In this document: piece after piece, positions 33,521-41,557 of the stretch | Layout of the letters: each line of letters begins with the position of its first letter | Position numbering within the stretch: the first letter of the stretch is position 1 | DNA from: Klenkia sesuvii | Lineage (GTDB): Bacteria > Actinomycetota > Actinomycetes > Mycobacteriales > Geodermatophilaceae | Assembly: GCF_037083825.1 (NCBI RefSeq) | Contig: NZ_JBAPLU010000022.1 | Location: 13,193-77,192 of the forward strand | Direction of reading: 5' to 3' | Length of the DNA: 64,000 bases | Position numbers and translations under genes: made by a program | The notes under the pieces: generated by a model | Told to the model about the DNA's origin: nothing | Databases searched by the model: none | The model's input: the letters and a program-made list of their open reading frames with translations, nothing else

Positions 33521-34376
33521 CGCTGCGGGCCACGCCCTCCACGAACTGCCGCTGGAAGACCGCGAACACCACCAGCACCGGGAGGGTCGACAGCAGCGCC
33601 ATGCCCATCAGGGCCGGGTAGTCGGTGCCGTACTCGCCCTGCAGGAACGACAGCCCGATCGGCACGGTGAACAGCTGCTGGTCGTTGAGGACGATCAGCG
33701 GCCAGGCGAACTCGTTCCACCGGTACATGAAGGTCAGGATCACCAGGACGGCGATCAGCGGCCGGCTCATCGGCAGCACGACCGACCAGAAGATGCGCAG
33801 GTGGCCGGCGCCGTCGAGCCGGGCGGCCTCGAGCACCTCGTCGGGGATGCCCAGCATGAACTGCCGGCACAGGAAGATGCCGAACGCCTCGGCCGCCCGC
33901 GGGATGATCACCGCCCAATACGAGTTGATCCAGCCCAGCCCGGCGACCAGCTGGAACTGCGGCACCATGACGACCTGCACCGGGATCATCAGGGTCGACA
34001 CGATCATGATGAACACGACCTGCTGGCCGCGGAACCGGTACTTGGCCAGCACGTACCCGGCCAGCAGGTTGAGCGTCACCGAGAGCGCCATGGCCACCAG
34101 CGCGATCGCGGTGGAGTTCACGAAGAACTGGCCGAACGGCAGCAGGGTGAAGGCCCGCCGGAAGCCGTCGAGCGTCGGGTTCTCCGGGAAGAACCGCAGC
34201 GGTCCGCTGGTCAGCGCGCCCTGGTCGCTGAACGCGGTGATGACCATCCAGTAGAGCGGGAAGACCATCACGAGCGCGCCGGCGACGAGCGCCACGGCCC
34301 GCCACGAGGCCCACCCGGCCCCGCCCCGCGGCGATCGGCGGGCACCCCTCGACGGGGTGCGGACGGCGGTGCTCAC
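33510..34376 (-). CDS. Carbohydrate ABC transporter permease (MalG/LacG type)
   Basis: 288 residues from the GTG overlapping the stop of the upstream permease. Six transmembrane segments are visible. The ATPase-docking EAA motif is EAARLDGAGHLRIFWSVVLP, the type-I sugar permease version. It forms the membrane channel with the MalF-type partner encoded upstream and a binding protein; no ATPase gene is present, so a shared MsiK/UgpC-type ATPase elsewhere is expected. Confidence 0.92.
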   Translation of the reverse strand: MSTAVRTPSRGARRSPRGGAGWASWRAVALVAGALVMVFPLYWMVITAFSDQGALTSGPLRFFPENPTLDGFRRAFTLLPFGQFFVNSTAIALVAMALSVTLNLLAGYVLAKYRFRGQQVVFIMIVSTLMIPVQVVMVPQFQLVAGLGWINSYWAVIIPRAAEAFGIFLCRQFMLGIPDEVLEAARLDGAGHLRIFWSVVLPMSRPLIAVLVILTFMYRWNEFAWPLIVLNDQQLFTVPIGLSFLQGEYGTDYPALMGMALLSTLPVLVVFAVFQRQFVEGVARSGLR

Positions 34377-35308
34377 AGGTCGGCCTCCTGGGCGCGCTGC
34401 CGGCGGTACCAGAGTGCGGTGAGCACGGCGATGAACAGGTAGGTGACGACGCCGATGGTCGCCGCGTAGCCCTGTCGTCGGGCGTCGAAGCCCTCGGCGT
34501 AGGCGTAGGTCACGAGCATCTCGGTGGCGTTGCCGGGCCCACCGCCGGTGAGCACGTAGACGACGTCGAACACCTGGAAGCTCTCGATCACCCCGAGCAC
34601 GACCAGGAAGATCGTCGTCGGCTTGAGCAGCGGGACGACGACGTACCGCAGCCGCTGCCACCGGCCGGCGCCGTCGGTCTGGGCGGCCTCCAGGTACTCC
34701 TTGGGGATCGACTGCAGGCCGGCGAGGTAGACCACCATGACGAAGCCGACCTTGGTCCAGATGCTGATGAGCACCAGCGAGCCCATGGCGCCCACGGCGT
34801 CGCTCTGCCACGGGACGCCGTCCAGGCCGGCCGAGCGCAGCAGCCGGTTCACCACGCCCACGTTCTCGTTGAAGATCCACCGGCCGGCCACGGCGACGAC
34901 GACGCCGCTGATGACGTAGGGCACGTAGTAGATGCCCCGCAGCACCCCTCGTCCGCGCAGCGGGCGGTTCATCGCCAGCGCGATGCCCAGCCCGAGGGCC
35001 AGCGAGACCGGGACGGTGAGCAGCGCGTACAGGCCGGTGTTCGCGGTGGCGCGCCAGAAGGTCGAGTCGCCGAACAGCTCGGTGTAGTTGTCGGCGCCGA
35101 CGAACTCGCGCGGGCCGAAGCCCGAGGACGAGTAGAGCGACAGCCACACGGTGGCCAGCAGGGGGATGAAGAGGAAGACGCCGAAGACGACGAGGTTGGG
35201 GGAGAGCAGGCCCCACGCGGCGACCGTGTCGCGGGAGATCCTGCGCCTGCGGGGCGGGGGGTCCCCGGGGACGGGGGCCGTGACCGCGGCCGGCGCCGCC
35301 GTCGTCAC
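34373..35308 (-). CDS. Carbohydrate ABC transporter permease (MalF/LacF type)
   Basis: 311 residues with a GTG start overlapping the binding-protein stop. There are six transmembrane segments after an Arg-rich cytoplasmic start (PPPRRRRISRD). The EAA motif is EAAQTDGAGRWQRLRYVVVP. The C-terminal ESFQVFDVVYVLTGGGPGNATE block is typical of sugar permeases. It pairs with the MalG-type permease downstream. Confidence 0.92.
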   Translation of the reverse strand: MTTAAPAAVTAPVPGDPPPRRRRISRDTVAAWGLLSPNLVVFGVFLFIPLLATVWLSLYSSSGFGPREFVGADNYTELFGDSTFWRATANTGLYALLTVPVSLALGLGIALAMNRPLRGRGVLRGIYYVPYVISGVVVAVAGRWIFNENVGVVNRLLRSAGLDGVPWQSDAVGAMGSLVLISIWTKVGFVMVVYLAGLQSIPKEYLEAAQTDGAGRWQRLRYVVVPLLKPTTIFLVVLGVIESFQVFDVVYVLTGGGPGNATEMLVTYAYAEGFDARRQGYAATIGVVTYLFIAVLTALWYRRQRAQEADL

Positions 35309-36600
35309 GAGAGCCGCCCGGCGACGTCCTCGGCCAGGGCGGCCAGCACCTCGCCGGGGTCGTCGCCGGCCAGGAACGCCTGTTCGAGACGGTCGACCAT
35401 CGAGGCGTTGACCGCGTTGAACTGCGGCACGGTCACCTGGGCCGACAGCTGCGGGGTGATGGTGGTGGCCTGCTCCACGAACAGCTCCATGAGGTCGGGG
35501 CGCACGGCGTAGTCCAGCCGCTCACCGAGCAGGGCGGTGCGGGTGGGCAGCACGGTGGCCTGCGCGCAGAACAGCGCCTGCTGCTCGTCGTCGGCCAGGA
35601 AGGCCAGGAAGTCCGCGGCCGCCTCGGGGTTCACCGACTGGGCGGTGGCGACCACGGCGTTGCCGCCCAGGTCGGCCGAGGCCCGCTCGTCGGCCGGCAG
35701 GAAGGTGGCCCCGTACTCGCGCCCGGCCGAGACGAACGCCGGGTCGATGGTCGGCAGCAGGAAGTCGCCGGCGAAGACCATCGCGATGGTGCCGGTGGTG
35801 AACAGCTCGTCGACGTAGGAACCCTTGGTCGACGTCGTGGGCGGCACCAGGCCGTCGGTGAAGAAGGCCTGGGTGAAGGCGAGGGCGTCGCGGCCCGCGC
35901 GGCTGTCGATCGCCGGGCCGTCGAGGTCGTCGGTCAGCAGCCGGCCCCCGCGCTGGTCGACCCAGTTGAGCCACCGGTAGGCCCCGGCCAGCTGCCAGTT
36001 GACGCCGAAGGCGAACTGCGCGTCGCCGGTGGGCAGCCCCGCGGCGACGGAGCGGAACTCCTCCCACGTCCAGGCCTCGTCGAGGCTGCCGGGGATGCGG
36101 GCCCCGGCCAGGGCCTCGGTGTCGTAGAGCACCAGGGAGGTGTCGGTGTGGTGGGGGACGCCGTACACCCGGCCCCCGCTCTGCACCGCCGACACGAACG
36201 CCTCGCCGAACCCGTCGACGTACCCGGCCGGCAGCAGGTCGGTGAGGTCGAGCAGGGCGCCGCCGGCGGCGTAGATGCCGATGTCCTGGTAGGTCACCCG
36301 GAACAGGTCCGGCCCGCGGTCGCTGGCCAGGTTCGCGTCGACGCCGGTGAGCGCCTCGGAGAACGGGACGACGTTGAACGCGACCGGGATGCCGCTGGTC
36401 GCCGTCCAGCGCTCGGCCACGGTGCGGAACGCGGCCAGCTCGGCCTCCCCGGCCCACAGCGTGAAGCTCAACCGGCCCTCGGTGCTCCCGGTGCCGTCGC
36501 CGCGCTGCAGGGCGAAGCCGGTGCCGCACCCGGTCAGGGCCAGGGCGCCGGCCGCGCTCGCGCCCAGGAACCCTCGTCGGGACAGCCGTCCGCTGATCAC
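35305..36600 (-). CDS. Extracellular sugar-binding lipoprotein (Tat-type signal)
   Basis: 431 residues from the GTG at 36600; a GTG at 36633 would add 11 residues. The signal has twin arginines (SRRGFLG, residues 7-13) and a lipobox ALTGC with Cys25, so it is probably exported folded by Tat and lipid-anchored. The mature part is a family 1 solute-binding protein (SFTLWAGEAELAAFRTVAERW, DLFRVTYQDIG, LYDTEALAGA, EEFRSVAAGLP). Ligand is probably an oligosaccharide or polyol. First of three overlapping transporter genes. Confidence 0.9.
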   Translation of the reverse strand: MISGRLSRRGFLGASAAGALALTGCGTGFALQRGDGTGSTEGRLSFTLWAGEAELAAFRTVAERWTATSGIPVAFNVVPFSEALTGVDANLASDRGPDLFRVTYQDIGIYAAGGALLDLTDLLPAGYVDGFGEAFVSAVQSGGRVYGVPHHTDTSLVLYDTEALAGARIPGSLDEAWTWEEFRSVAAGLPTGDAQFAFGVNWQLAGAYRWLNWVDQRGGRLLTDDLDGPAIDSRAGRDALAFTQAFFTDGLVPPTTSTKGSYVDELFTTGTIAMVFAGDFLLPTIDPAFVSAGREYGATFLPADERASADLGGNAVVATAQSVNPEAAADFLAFLADDEQQALFCAQATVLPTRTALLGERLDYAVRPDLMELFVEQATTITPQLSAQVTVPQFNAVNASMVDRLEQAFLAGDDPGEVLAALAEDVAGRLS

Positions 36601-36663
36601 CGCCTGACCCTGCGGCCTGGTACGCCCCGGCACCAGTCGATCTTGTGAACGGTCTTTGCGCTG

Positions 36664-37767
36664 TCAGGCCAGCCGTTCCACCGAGGCGTTGGACGTCCAC
36701 AGGCGGGTGCCGGACGCGGCGACCGCGGCGTCGCCCGGGGCGGCGGGGTCGAACGGGGTGCCGCCCAGCCAGGCCCACCCGGCCGGACGGCGGCCGATGA
36801 CCTCGGTGAGCCGCGCCAGTGGGCGGTGCACCTGCCGGTCGACGTCCGCGGCCGTGCGCACCGAGGCCGAGCTCGCGTGGGTGGCCGAGTGCCCGCAGAC
36901 CACGTGCCGGGTGGCCAGGTCGGCCAGGTCGTCCCAGGTCATCGCGAGGGGGGCGGTGCCCGGCAGGTCCTCGGCGAGCACGCCCAGGTCGTGGGCGGCG
37001 GCGAAGGCCCGCTGCTGGTCCGGCGGGCAGTCGAGGAACTCCGTCGGCGGGTAGAACCAACCCACCAGGCCGAGCTCCTCGCAGAGCGGTGCGGCCACCT
37101 GCGCGGCGCTGGCGAAGCCGTCGAAGAACGCCGGGACGACACCCGGGCGCGGGTCGGCCCAGTGGCCGGTGTCCAGCGCGGCGTGCAGGTCGGCCTCGGT
37201 GACGGGGGAGAACCGCTGGGCGTAAGAGGCCAGCTCGCGGCGTAGCTCGCCCGCGTGGGAGGCCGGGGTGTTGTGCCAGTTGACCACCCGCAGGTGCCGC
37301 CCGTGCAGCACCGCGTCCACGACCCGGGCGGCCTCGGCGTCGCGGGCACCGTGGTCGGGCCGGTCGGTGTCGTGCGGCCGCCACGCCGCCAGCGCCCCAC
37401 CGCGCCCCGGGCATGGGAGCCCATGCACCCGGTGCCGGGCCTCGTCGCCGGGTGCATGGGCTCCCATGCCGGGGCCGCCGGGTCCGCCGGGGCCGCCGGG
37501 TCCACCGGGGCCGCCGGGGCGCAGGCGGAGGTGGGCCAGCGCCGCCAGCGCGTCCTGCACCGTCGAGTCCGGGTCGGCGGCACGCAGCACCTCCCACGCG
37601 CGCTCGACCTCAGCGGCCAGCTCGGCGTCCGCGGGCCGCGGGACGACGCCCGGCGCAGGCCGGGTGCGGTCGACCAGGGCGACCAGCATCGCCACACCGG
37701 CCCGGTCCTCGTCCTCGGCCGCCACCGCCCGGGCCGCGGCCAGCACCTCCTCGTGGGTGACCACCAT
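36664..37767 (-). CDS. Polysaccharide-deacetylase-like protein with internal low-complexity linker
   Basis: 367 residues from the ATG at 37767. Residues ~1-95 are a helical N-terminal part (TRPAPGVVPRPADAELAAEVERAW as two stretches). Residues ~96-125 are a Gly-Pro-Gly linker plus a peptide encoded by a perfect inverted repeat. Residues ~150-367 resemble a NodB-type fold: VVNWHNTPASH, FFDGFASAAQ, and VVCGHSATHASS where catalytic His residues would sit. Canonical deacetylase Asp-Asp and HxxxH motifs are not clear, so activity is uncertain. It ends 63 bp before the sugar-binding protein gene and may belong to that operon. Confidence 0.6.
   Translation of the reverse strand: MVVTHEEVLAAARAVAAEDEDRAGVAMLVALVDRTRPAPGVVPRPADAELAAEVERAWEVLRAADPDSTVQDALAALAHLRLRPGGPGGPGGPGGPGGPGMGAHAPGDEARHRVHGLPCPGRGGALAAWRPHDTDRPDHGARDAEAARVVDAVLHGRHLRVVNWHNTPASHAGELRRELASYAQRFSPVTEADLHAALDTGHWADPRPGVVPAFFDGFASAAQVAAPLCEELGLVGWFYPPTEFLDCPPDQQRAFAAAHDLGVLAEDLPGTAPLAMTWDDLADLATRHVVCGHSATHASSASVRTAADVDRQVHRPLARLTEVIGRRPAGWAWLGGTPFDPAAPGDAAVAASGTRLWTSNASVERLA
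37410..37470. repeat. Perfect 23-bp inverted repeat inside a coding region
   Basis: Arms 37410-37432 and 37448-37470 are exact reverse complements with a 15-base loop. It lies in frame within the deacetylase-like gene beside a run of GGPGGP codons (37471-37520). It looks like an intergenic-type palindrome caught in a gene. Confidence 0.85.
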
Positions 37768-37881
37768 GCCGCGATGGTCCTGCACGGGGAGGGATGGGAC
37801 CGGGTGGGACCTGACGTGCGTCGGGTGACCGACCCCACCAAGCCGGCGACCAGGTACGACGTCGTCGCGTGTTGCAGGTGG

Positions 37882-37957
37882 CCCGCATGGCCCCGACCAG
37901 CCCGCATGGCCCCGACCAGCCCGCATGGCCCCGACCAGCCCGCATGGCCCCGACCCC
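37882..37957. repeat. Four tandem copies of a 19-bp unit
   Basis: The unit CCCGCATGGCCCCGACCAG occurs at 37882, 37901, 37920 and 37939; the last is incomplete. It lies 115-190 bp upstream of the deacetylase-like start and could be a variable-number repeat or a set of protein-binding sites. Confidence 0.85.
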
Positions 37958-37985
37958 CTGACCGCTCCCACCCGGGGGCCCGCAG

Positions 37986-38059
37986 GGGGTGGCCGCACAT
38001 CCCTGCGGGTGTGCGCAGCGGGCAACGGCCGGCCACCGTCAGCGACGTCGGGCCACCCC
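37986..38059. repeat. 74-bp dispersed palindromic element, copy 1
   Basis: It begins GGGGTGGCCG and ends GTCGGGCCACCCC, so the ends are inverted. A second copy of the same length lies at 40001-40074 with shared blocks ACATCC, GGCCACCGT and GTCGGGCCACCCC. Confidence 0.6.
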
Positions 38060-38155
38060 TGCTGCGCGCTGGTCGTGGGCGCGGCACCAGCAGCCGACCC
38101 CGATGTTGACCAGGGTCGCCGCAGCGCCCCAGGCGATGACGATCAGCGAGTCCAT
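38039..38155 (-). CDS. Possible 38-residue membrane peptide
   Basis: A short frame starting at the ATG at 38155: MDSLIVIAWGAAATLVNIGV is a plausible single transmembrane helix, then a Cys/Arg-rich tail (GCWCRAHDQRAAGVARRR). The leader GGGGGC is a weak ribosome site. Its last codons fall in the 74-bp repeat. It could be real or chance; no family is recognised. Confidence 0.3.
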   Translation of the reverse strand: MDSLIVIAWGAAATLVNIGVGCWCRAHDQRAAGVARRR

Positions 38156-38262
38156 GCCCCCAGTGGGCGCCGGCGTCGGCCGGCGCGCCAGGTCCTTGAC
38201 GCGTCCCTGACGGCCGCCGGGCGGTTCCTGACGCCCGTGCCCACACCCGCGTAGAAGGGTGA

Positions 38263-38322
38263 GAGGTGATCACTGGCGGTGGGAGGCCGTCGCACCCACC
38301 CCCCACCGCCAGTGATCACCTC
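38263..38322. repeat. Perfect 21-bp inverted repeat
   Basis: Arms 38263-38283 and 38302-38322 are exact reverse complements around an 18-base loop. No T-run follows on either side. It could be a structural RNA hairpin, a strong factor-independent-like terminator or a cruciform-forming site. Confidence 0.8.
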
Positions 38323-38630
38323 CGACCCAGAGGCGGACCGGTCCCGACGGTGGCCGTACGGGTCAGGGCCGGGCTGGTCATCGGCCTCCTGGTCGCTGCT
38401 CCGCGGTGGTCGAGGACTCCCGCGACCACCCCGTGGACAGGGCGTGGCTCGCCGGCGCGCTGGGCGGCGGGCGTCGTCGGGCTGTCGTGGGTGGTGCTGC
38501 TGACCGTCCTGCGCGAGGAGGTCTCCCACGACCGCGACCTCGACCGCTGCCCCGGCATCCGGCGCGTGACCCGGACGATCTCTCGACCTGGTGCCGGTTG
38601 AGCGGGCTCCGGGCGGGGGAGAACGCCCCG

Positions 38631-39416
38631 GTGAGCGTGGACAGGGCGAACCTGCGTCGGGTGGTCGGTGCGTCGGCGGCGGTGGTGACCGAGCTGCAGG
38701 CGGGCACGGCCGCGCTGGCCCTGCGGAAGGGCCGCCGGGACTACGCCGACGGCGTCTGGGGGCCCGGTCTCGCCGCCGTGGCGCTGACCGGTGCGGCGCT
38801 GGGCACCGGCGACCCCGTGCGCCGGTGGACGACGGCCGCCGTCACCACCGGCTGGGCGGTCCGGCTGGAGTCGCTCATGCTGCGCCGGTTGCGGGGCACC
38901 GACACCGAGGACGAGCGGTACACCGAGTTCCTCGAGGGCGCCTCCACCCCGACCGTGCTCGCGAAGGTGTTCGGCACCCAGGCCGCCGCCCAGCTGCTCG
39001 TGTCCGCCCCGCTCCAGCTGGCCGCGGCCAGCACGCTGCCCCGCTCGGCCCGCCGCTGGCTGTTCCCGCTCGGCGTGGCGGTCGCGGTGACCGGTGCGGT
39101 GGTCGAGGCCGTGGCCGACCGGCAGAAGTCGGCCTACATGCAGCGCGACCGCGACGACCGCCCCGATGTCCTGGACACCGGGCTGTGGAGCGTCTCCCGG
39201 CACCCGAACTACCTGGGCGACTCGATCATGTGGGACGGCACCTGGCTGGCCGGCGCGGCATCCGCCCCCGGCGCCTGGCTGTTCCCCGCCCCCGCCGCGA
39301 TGAGCTGGTTCCTCGTCTACGCCACGGGCGCGAAGCGCACCGAGGACCGCATGGGTGACCGCCCCGCCTACCAGGACTACCAGCGCCGGGTGTCCTTCTT
39401 CTTCCCCGGGACCTGA
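38631..39416 (+). CDS. DUF1295 family membrane protein (steroid 5-alpha-reductase/ICMT-like)
   Basis: 261 residues from a GTG at 38631. Several hydrophobic segments are followed by the signature DVLDTGLWSVSRHPNYLGDS, with RHPNYLG shared by isoprenylcysteine methyltransferases and steroid reductases, and the C-terminal AYQDYQRRVSFFFP. It is probably an NADPH- or SAM-dependent membrane enzyme on a lipid; the substrate is unknown. The DHFR-family gene follows 20 bp later. Confidence 0.8.
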   Translation: MSVDRANLRRVVGASAAVVTELQAGTAALALRKGRRDYADGVWGPGLAAVALTGAALGTGDPVRRWTTAAVTTGWAVRLESLMLRRLRGTDTEDERYTEFLEGASTPTVLAKVFGTQAAAQLLVSAPLQLAAASTLPRSARRWLFPLGVAVAVTGAVVEAVADRQKSAYMQRDRDDRPDVLDTGLWSVSRHPNYLGDSIMWDGTWLAGAASAPGAWLFPAPAAMSWFLVYATGAKRTEDRMGDRPAYQDYQRRVSFFFPGT

Positions 39417-39436
39417 CCGGCCGCCATGCTCACCCC

Positions 39437-40000
39437 GTGGCCCGGTTGATCTACTCCGCGATCTGCTCCCTCGACGGCTTCGTCGCCGACGCCGACGGCG
39501 ACTTCGGCTTCGCCTTCCCCGACCCGGAGGCGTTGGCCGCGGTCAACGCCGACACCGCCCGCATCGGGACCTTCCTGCACGGCCGGCGGATGTACGAGCT
39601 CATGCAGGGTTGGGAGACCGACCCCTCCTGGGCCGAGGGCGACGCGGGCTCGGCCGAGTTCGCTGCGCACTGGCAGCGGGTGGACAAGGTGGTCTTCTCG
39701 ACCACCCTGGACGCCGTCGGCACCCGGCGCACGCAGCTGCGGCGCTCGTTCGACCCCGCCGAGGTGGCCGCGCTGGTGCGCGACGCCGAGCTCGACGTGA
39801 GCGTCGACGGGCCGACGCTGGCCGCGCACGCCTTCCGTGCCGGCCTGGTCGACGAGGTGCACCTGCTGCTGGCCCCGGCTGTCGTCGGCCGCGGCCTCAA
39901 GGCCCTCCCGGACGACGTCCCGCTGGCGCTGGACCTGCTCTCCACCCGGCAGGTCGGCGGCTTCGTCGCCGTCCGCCACGCCGTTCGCCGTCCCGGCTGA
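39437..40000 (+). CDS. Dihydrofolate reductase-family (RibD C-terminal-like) protein
   Basis: 187 residues with a GTG start. SAICSLDGFVADADGD, RRMYELMQGWE, FSTTLDAVGTRR and DEVHLLLAPAVVGRG fit the DHFR/RibD-C superfamily, which reduces pterin- or flavin-related substrates with NADPH. True folate reductase residues are not evident. The substrate is unknown. It probably forms an operon with DUF1295. Confidence 0.8.
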   Translation: MARLIYSAICSLDGFVADADGDFGFAFPDPEALAAVNADTARIGTFLHGRRMYELMQGWETDPSWAEGDAGSAEFAAHWQRVDKVVFSTTLDAVGTRRTQLRRSFDPAEVAALVRDAELDVSVDGPTLAAHAFRAGLVDEVHLLLAPAVVGRGLKALPDDVPLALDLLSTRQVGGFVAVRHAVRRPG

Positions 40001-40074
40001 GGGGTGACCGGACATCCTGCACGGTGGCCGGCCGATGAACGGTGCGGCCACCGTGGGGGAGGTCGGGCCACCCC
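40001..40074. repeat. 74-bp dispersed palindromic element, copy 2
   Basis: It starts immediately after the DHFR-family stop codon with GGGGTGACCGGACATCC and ends GTCGGGCCACCCC. It matches copy 1 (37986-38059) in length, ends and several internal blocks, and sits between convergent genes. Confidence 0.6.
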
Positions 40075-40089
40075 GAGGACGCGGGAGGG

Positions 40090-41436
40090 TCAGACGTGCA
40101 CGGGCTGGCCGGTGGCCTCCAGGACCGACAGCCACAGGTCGCCGCGCGGGTCGACCTGGTTGCGCGAGCGGGTGACCAGCGGGATCGGCAGGTTCACGAA
40201 CCGGCCGTGCCACCGCCCGGCCACCGTGGCGGTGCGGCCGGCCATCGCGGCGTGGACGGCGGCCTGGGCCAACCGGGTGCAGTACACCGAGTCGTGGCTG
40301 TTGGCCGGGACGCTGCGGATGGCGTAGCCGGGGTCGACGTAGCGCAGCTGGAACGGGATGCCGCTGCTGTTCAGGTGGCTGCTGAGCTCGTCGCGCAGCT
40401 TCTTGCCGATGTCGAACAGCTTGGCGTTGCCCGAGGCGTCCGCGCCGCCCTCGCTGCCGGCGAACATGTCTTGCCCGTAGCCCTCGGCGACCACGACCAC
40501 CGCGTGCCCCTGCTCGGCCAGCACCCGCTCCACGTGCGCGAGCACGCCGCGGTCCCCGCCCAGCGGCATGGGCACCTCGGGGATCAGCACCAGGTCGACG
40601 TCGTCGCTGGCCAGGGTGGCGTAGGCGGCGATGAACCCGGAGTGCCGGCCCATCAGCTTCACCAGGCCTACCCCGCCGCGGTGCGACCGGGCCTCGGTGG
40701 CCGCCGCGCGGATCGACTCCGCGGCGCGGCCGAACGCGGTCTGGAACCCGAAGCTGCGGTCGATCCAGGGGATGTCGTTGTCGATGGTCTTGGGGACGCC
40801 GACCACCGCGATCGGCAGCCCCTGCCGGGTGGCCTCGTCGGCGATGGCCTGCGCCCCGCGCAGCGACCCGTCGCCCCCGACGACGAACAGGATGTCGATC
40901 TGCCGCAGCCGCAGCGTCTCGACCATGACCTTGGGGTCCTGGCCGCCGCGGGACGTGCCGAGCACCGTGCCGCCCTGCTGGTTGATCCAGCGCACCGACT
41001 CGGGCGTGAGCTCCACCGGCTCGTCGCCGTCGGGGGTCAGCCCGAGGTAGCCGTCGCGGAACCCGAGCACCGAGTGGACGCCGTAGTGCTCGGCCAGCTC
41101 GCCGACCAGCCCGCGGATGACGTTGTTCAGGCCCGGGCACAGGCCACCGCAGGTGACGATGCCGACCTTGGTCCCCTTCGGGTCGAAGAACAGCCGGCGC
41201 CGCGGCCCGCCCGGCTCGAAGGTGGGCAGCTCCTCGACCGGGACACCCCGGCGGGTGGCCATGCCGAGGGTGCCGTCGACCAGCACGCGGTCGTGCTCGC
41301 CCACGTAGTGCACCGACTCGCCCCGCTCGAGCAGACCGCCGTCGAGGGGGGAGGGGTAGGCCAGCTCGCCGAGCGTCCGGACGGCGAGGTCGGCCGCCGT
41401 CAGCTGGATCTGTTCGTCGCTGTCCACGCACCCCAT
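40090..41436 (-). CDS. ATP-dependent 6-phosphofructokinase (plant/protist-like long group)
   Basis: 448 residues from the ATG at 41436; a GTG nine bases later is possible. GIVTCGGLCPGLNNVIR binds nucleotide, GGDGSLRGA (about 186-194) has the Gly that permits ATP, PKTIDNDI contains the catalytic Asp pair, and LMGRHSGFIA binds sugar phosphate. PKTIDND with GGDGS is the pattern of the long ATP-dependent group related to plant PFKs, rather than the short bacterial PfkA. It phosphorylates fructose 6-phosphate in glycolysis. Confidence 0.88.
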   Translation of the reverse strand: MGCVDSDEQIQLTAADLAVRTLGELAYPSPLDGGLLERGESVHYVGEHDRVLVDGTLGMATRRGVPVEELPTFEPGGPRRRLFFDPKGTKVGIVTCGGLCPGLNNVIRGLVGELAEHYGVHSVLGFRDGYLGLTPDGDEPVELTPESVRWINQQGGTVLGTSRGGQDPKVMVETLRLRQIDILFVVGGDGSLRGAQAIADEATRQGLPIAVVGVPKTIDNDIPWIDRSFGFQTAFGRAAESIRAAATEARSHRGGVGLVKLMGRHSGFIAAYATLASDDVDLVLIPEVPMPLGGDRGVLAHVERVLAEQGHAVVVVAEGYGQDMFAGSEGGADASGNAKLFDIGKKLRDELSSHLNSSGIPFQLRYVDPGYAIRSVPANSHDSVYCTRLAQAAVHAAMAGRTATVAGRWHGRFVNLPIPLVTRSRNQVDPRGDLWLSVLEATGQPVHV

Positions 41437-41557
41437 AGTGCCCTGTGCCACGCGGCCCCGGGCACCGCGGCTCGCCGCTGACCTGCGCGAACGGGGTAGA
41501 CGTCCCAGACGTGTTCCCCGCCGGAACAGCCCCGCGACCCGGCCCGTTCGACCCCCT

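Larger units (their letters stand above)
37768..38630. other. Repeat-rich 860-bp stretch without a confident gene
   Basis: It holds, in order, a 19-bp tandem repeat, a 74-bp dispersed element, a possible 38-residue ORF and a perfect 21-bp inverted repeat. A weak plus-strand frame at 38350-38601 (83 codons, GTG start, two hydrophobic stretches) could be a small or decaying membrane protein, but its codon pattern is not convincing. Confidence 0.5.

Noticed and set aside
37882..37957. Tandem 19-bp repeats as a CRISPR array
   Set aside because: The units abut with no spacers and no cas genes are nearby.
38350..38601. 83-codon GTG frame with hydrophobic stretches
   Set aside because: Codon pattern is weak, no clear ribosome site, no recognisable family; mentioned only under the gene-poor stretch.
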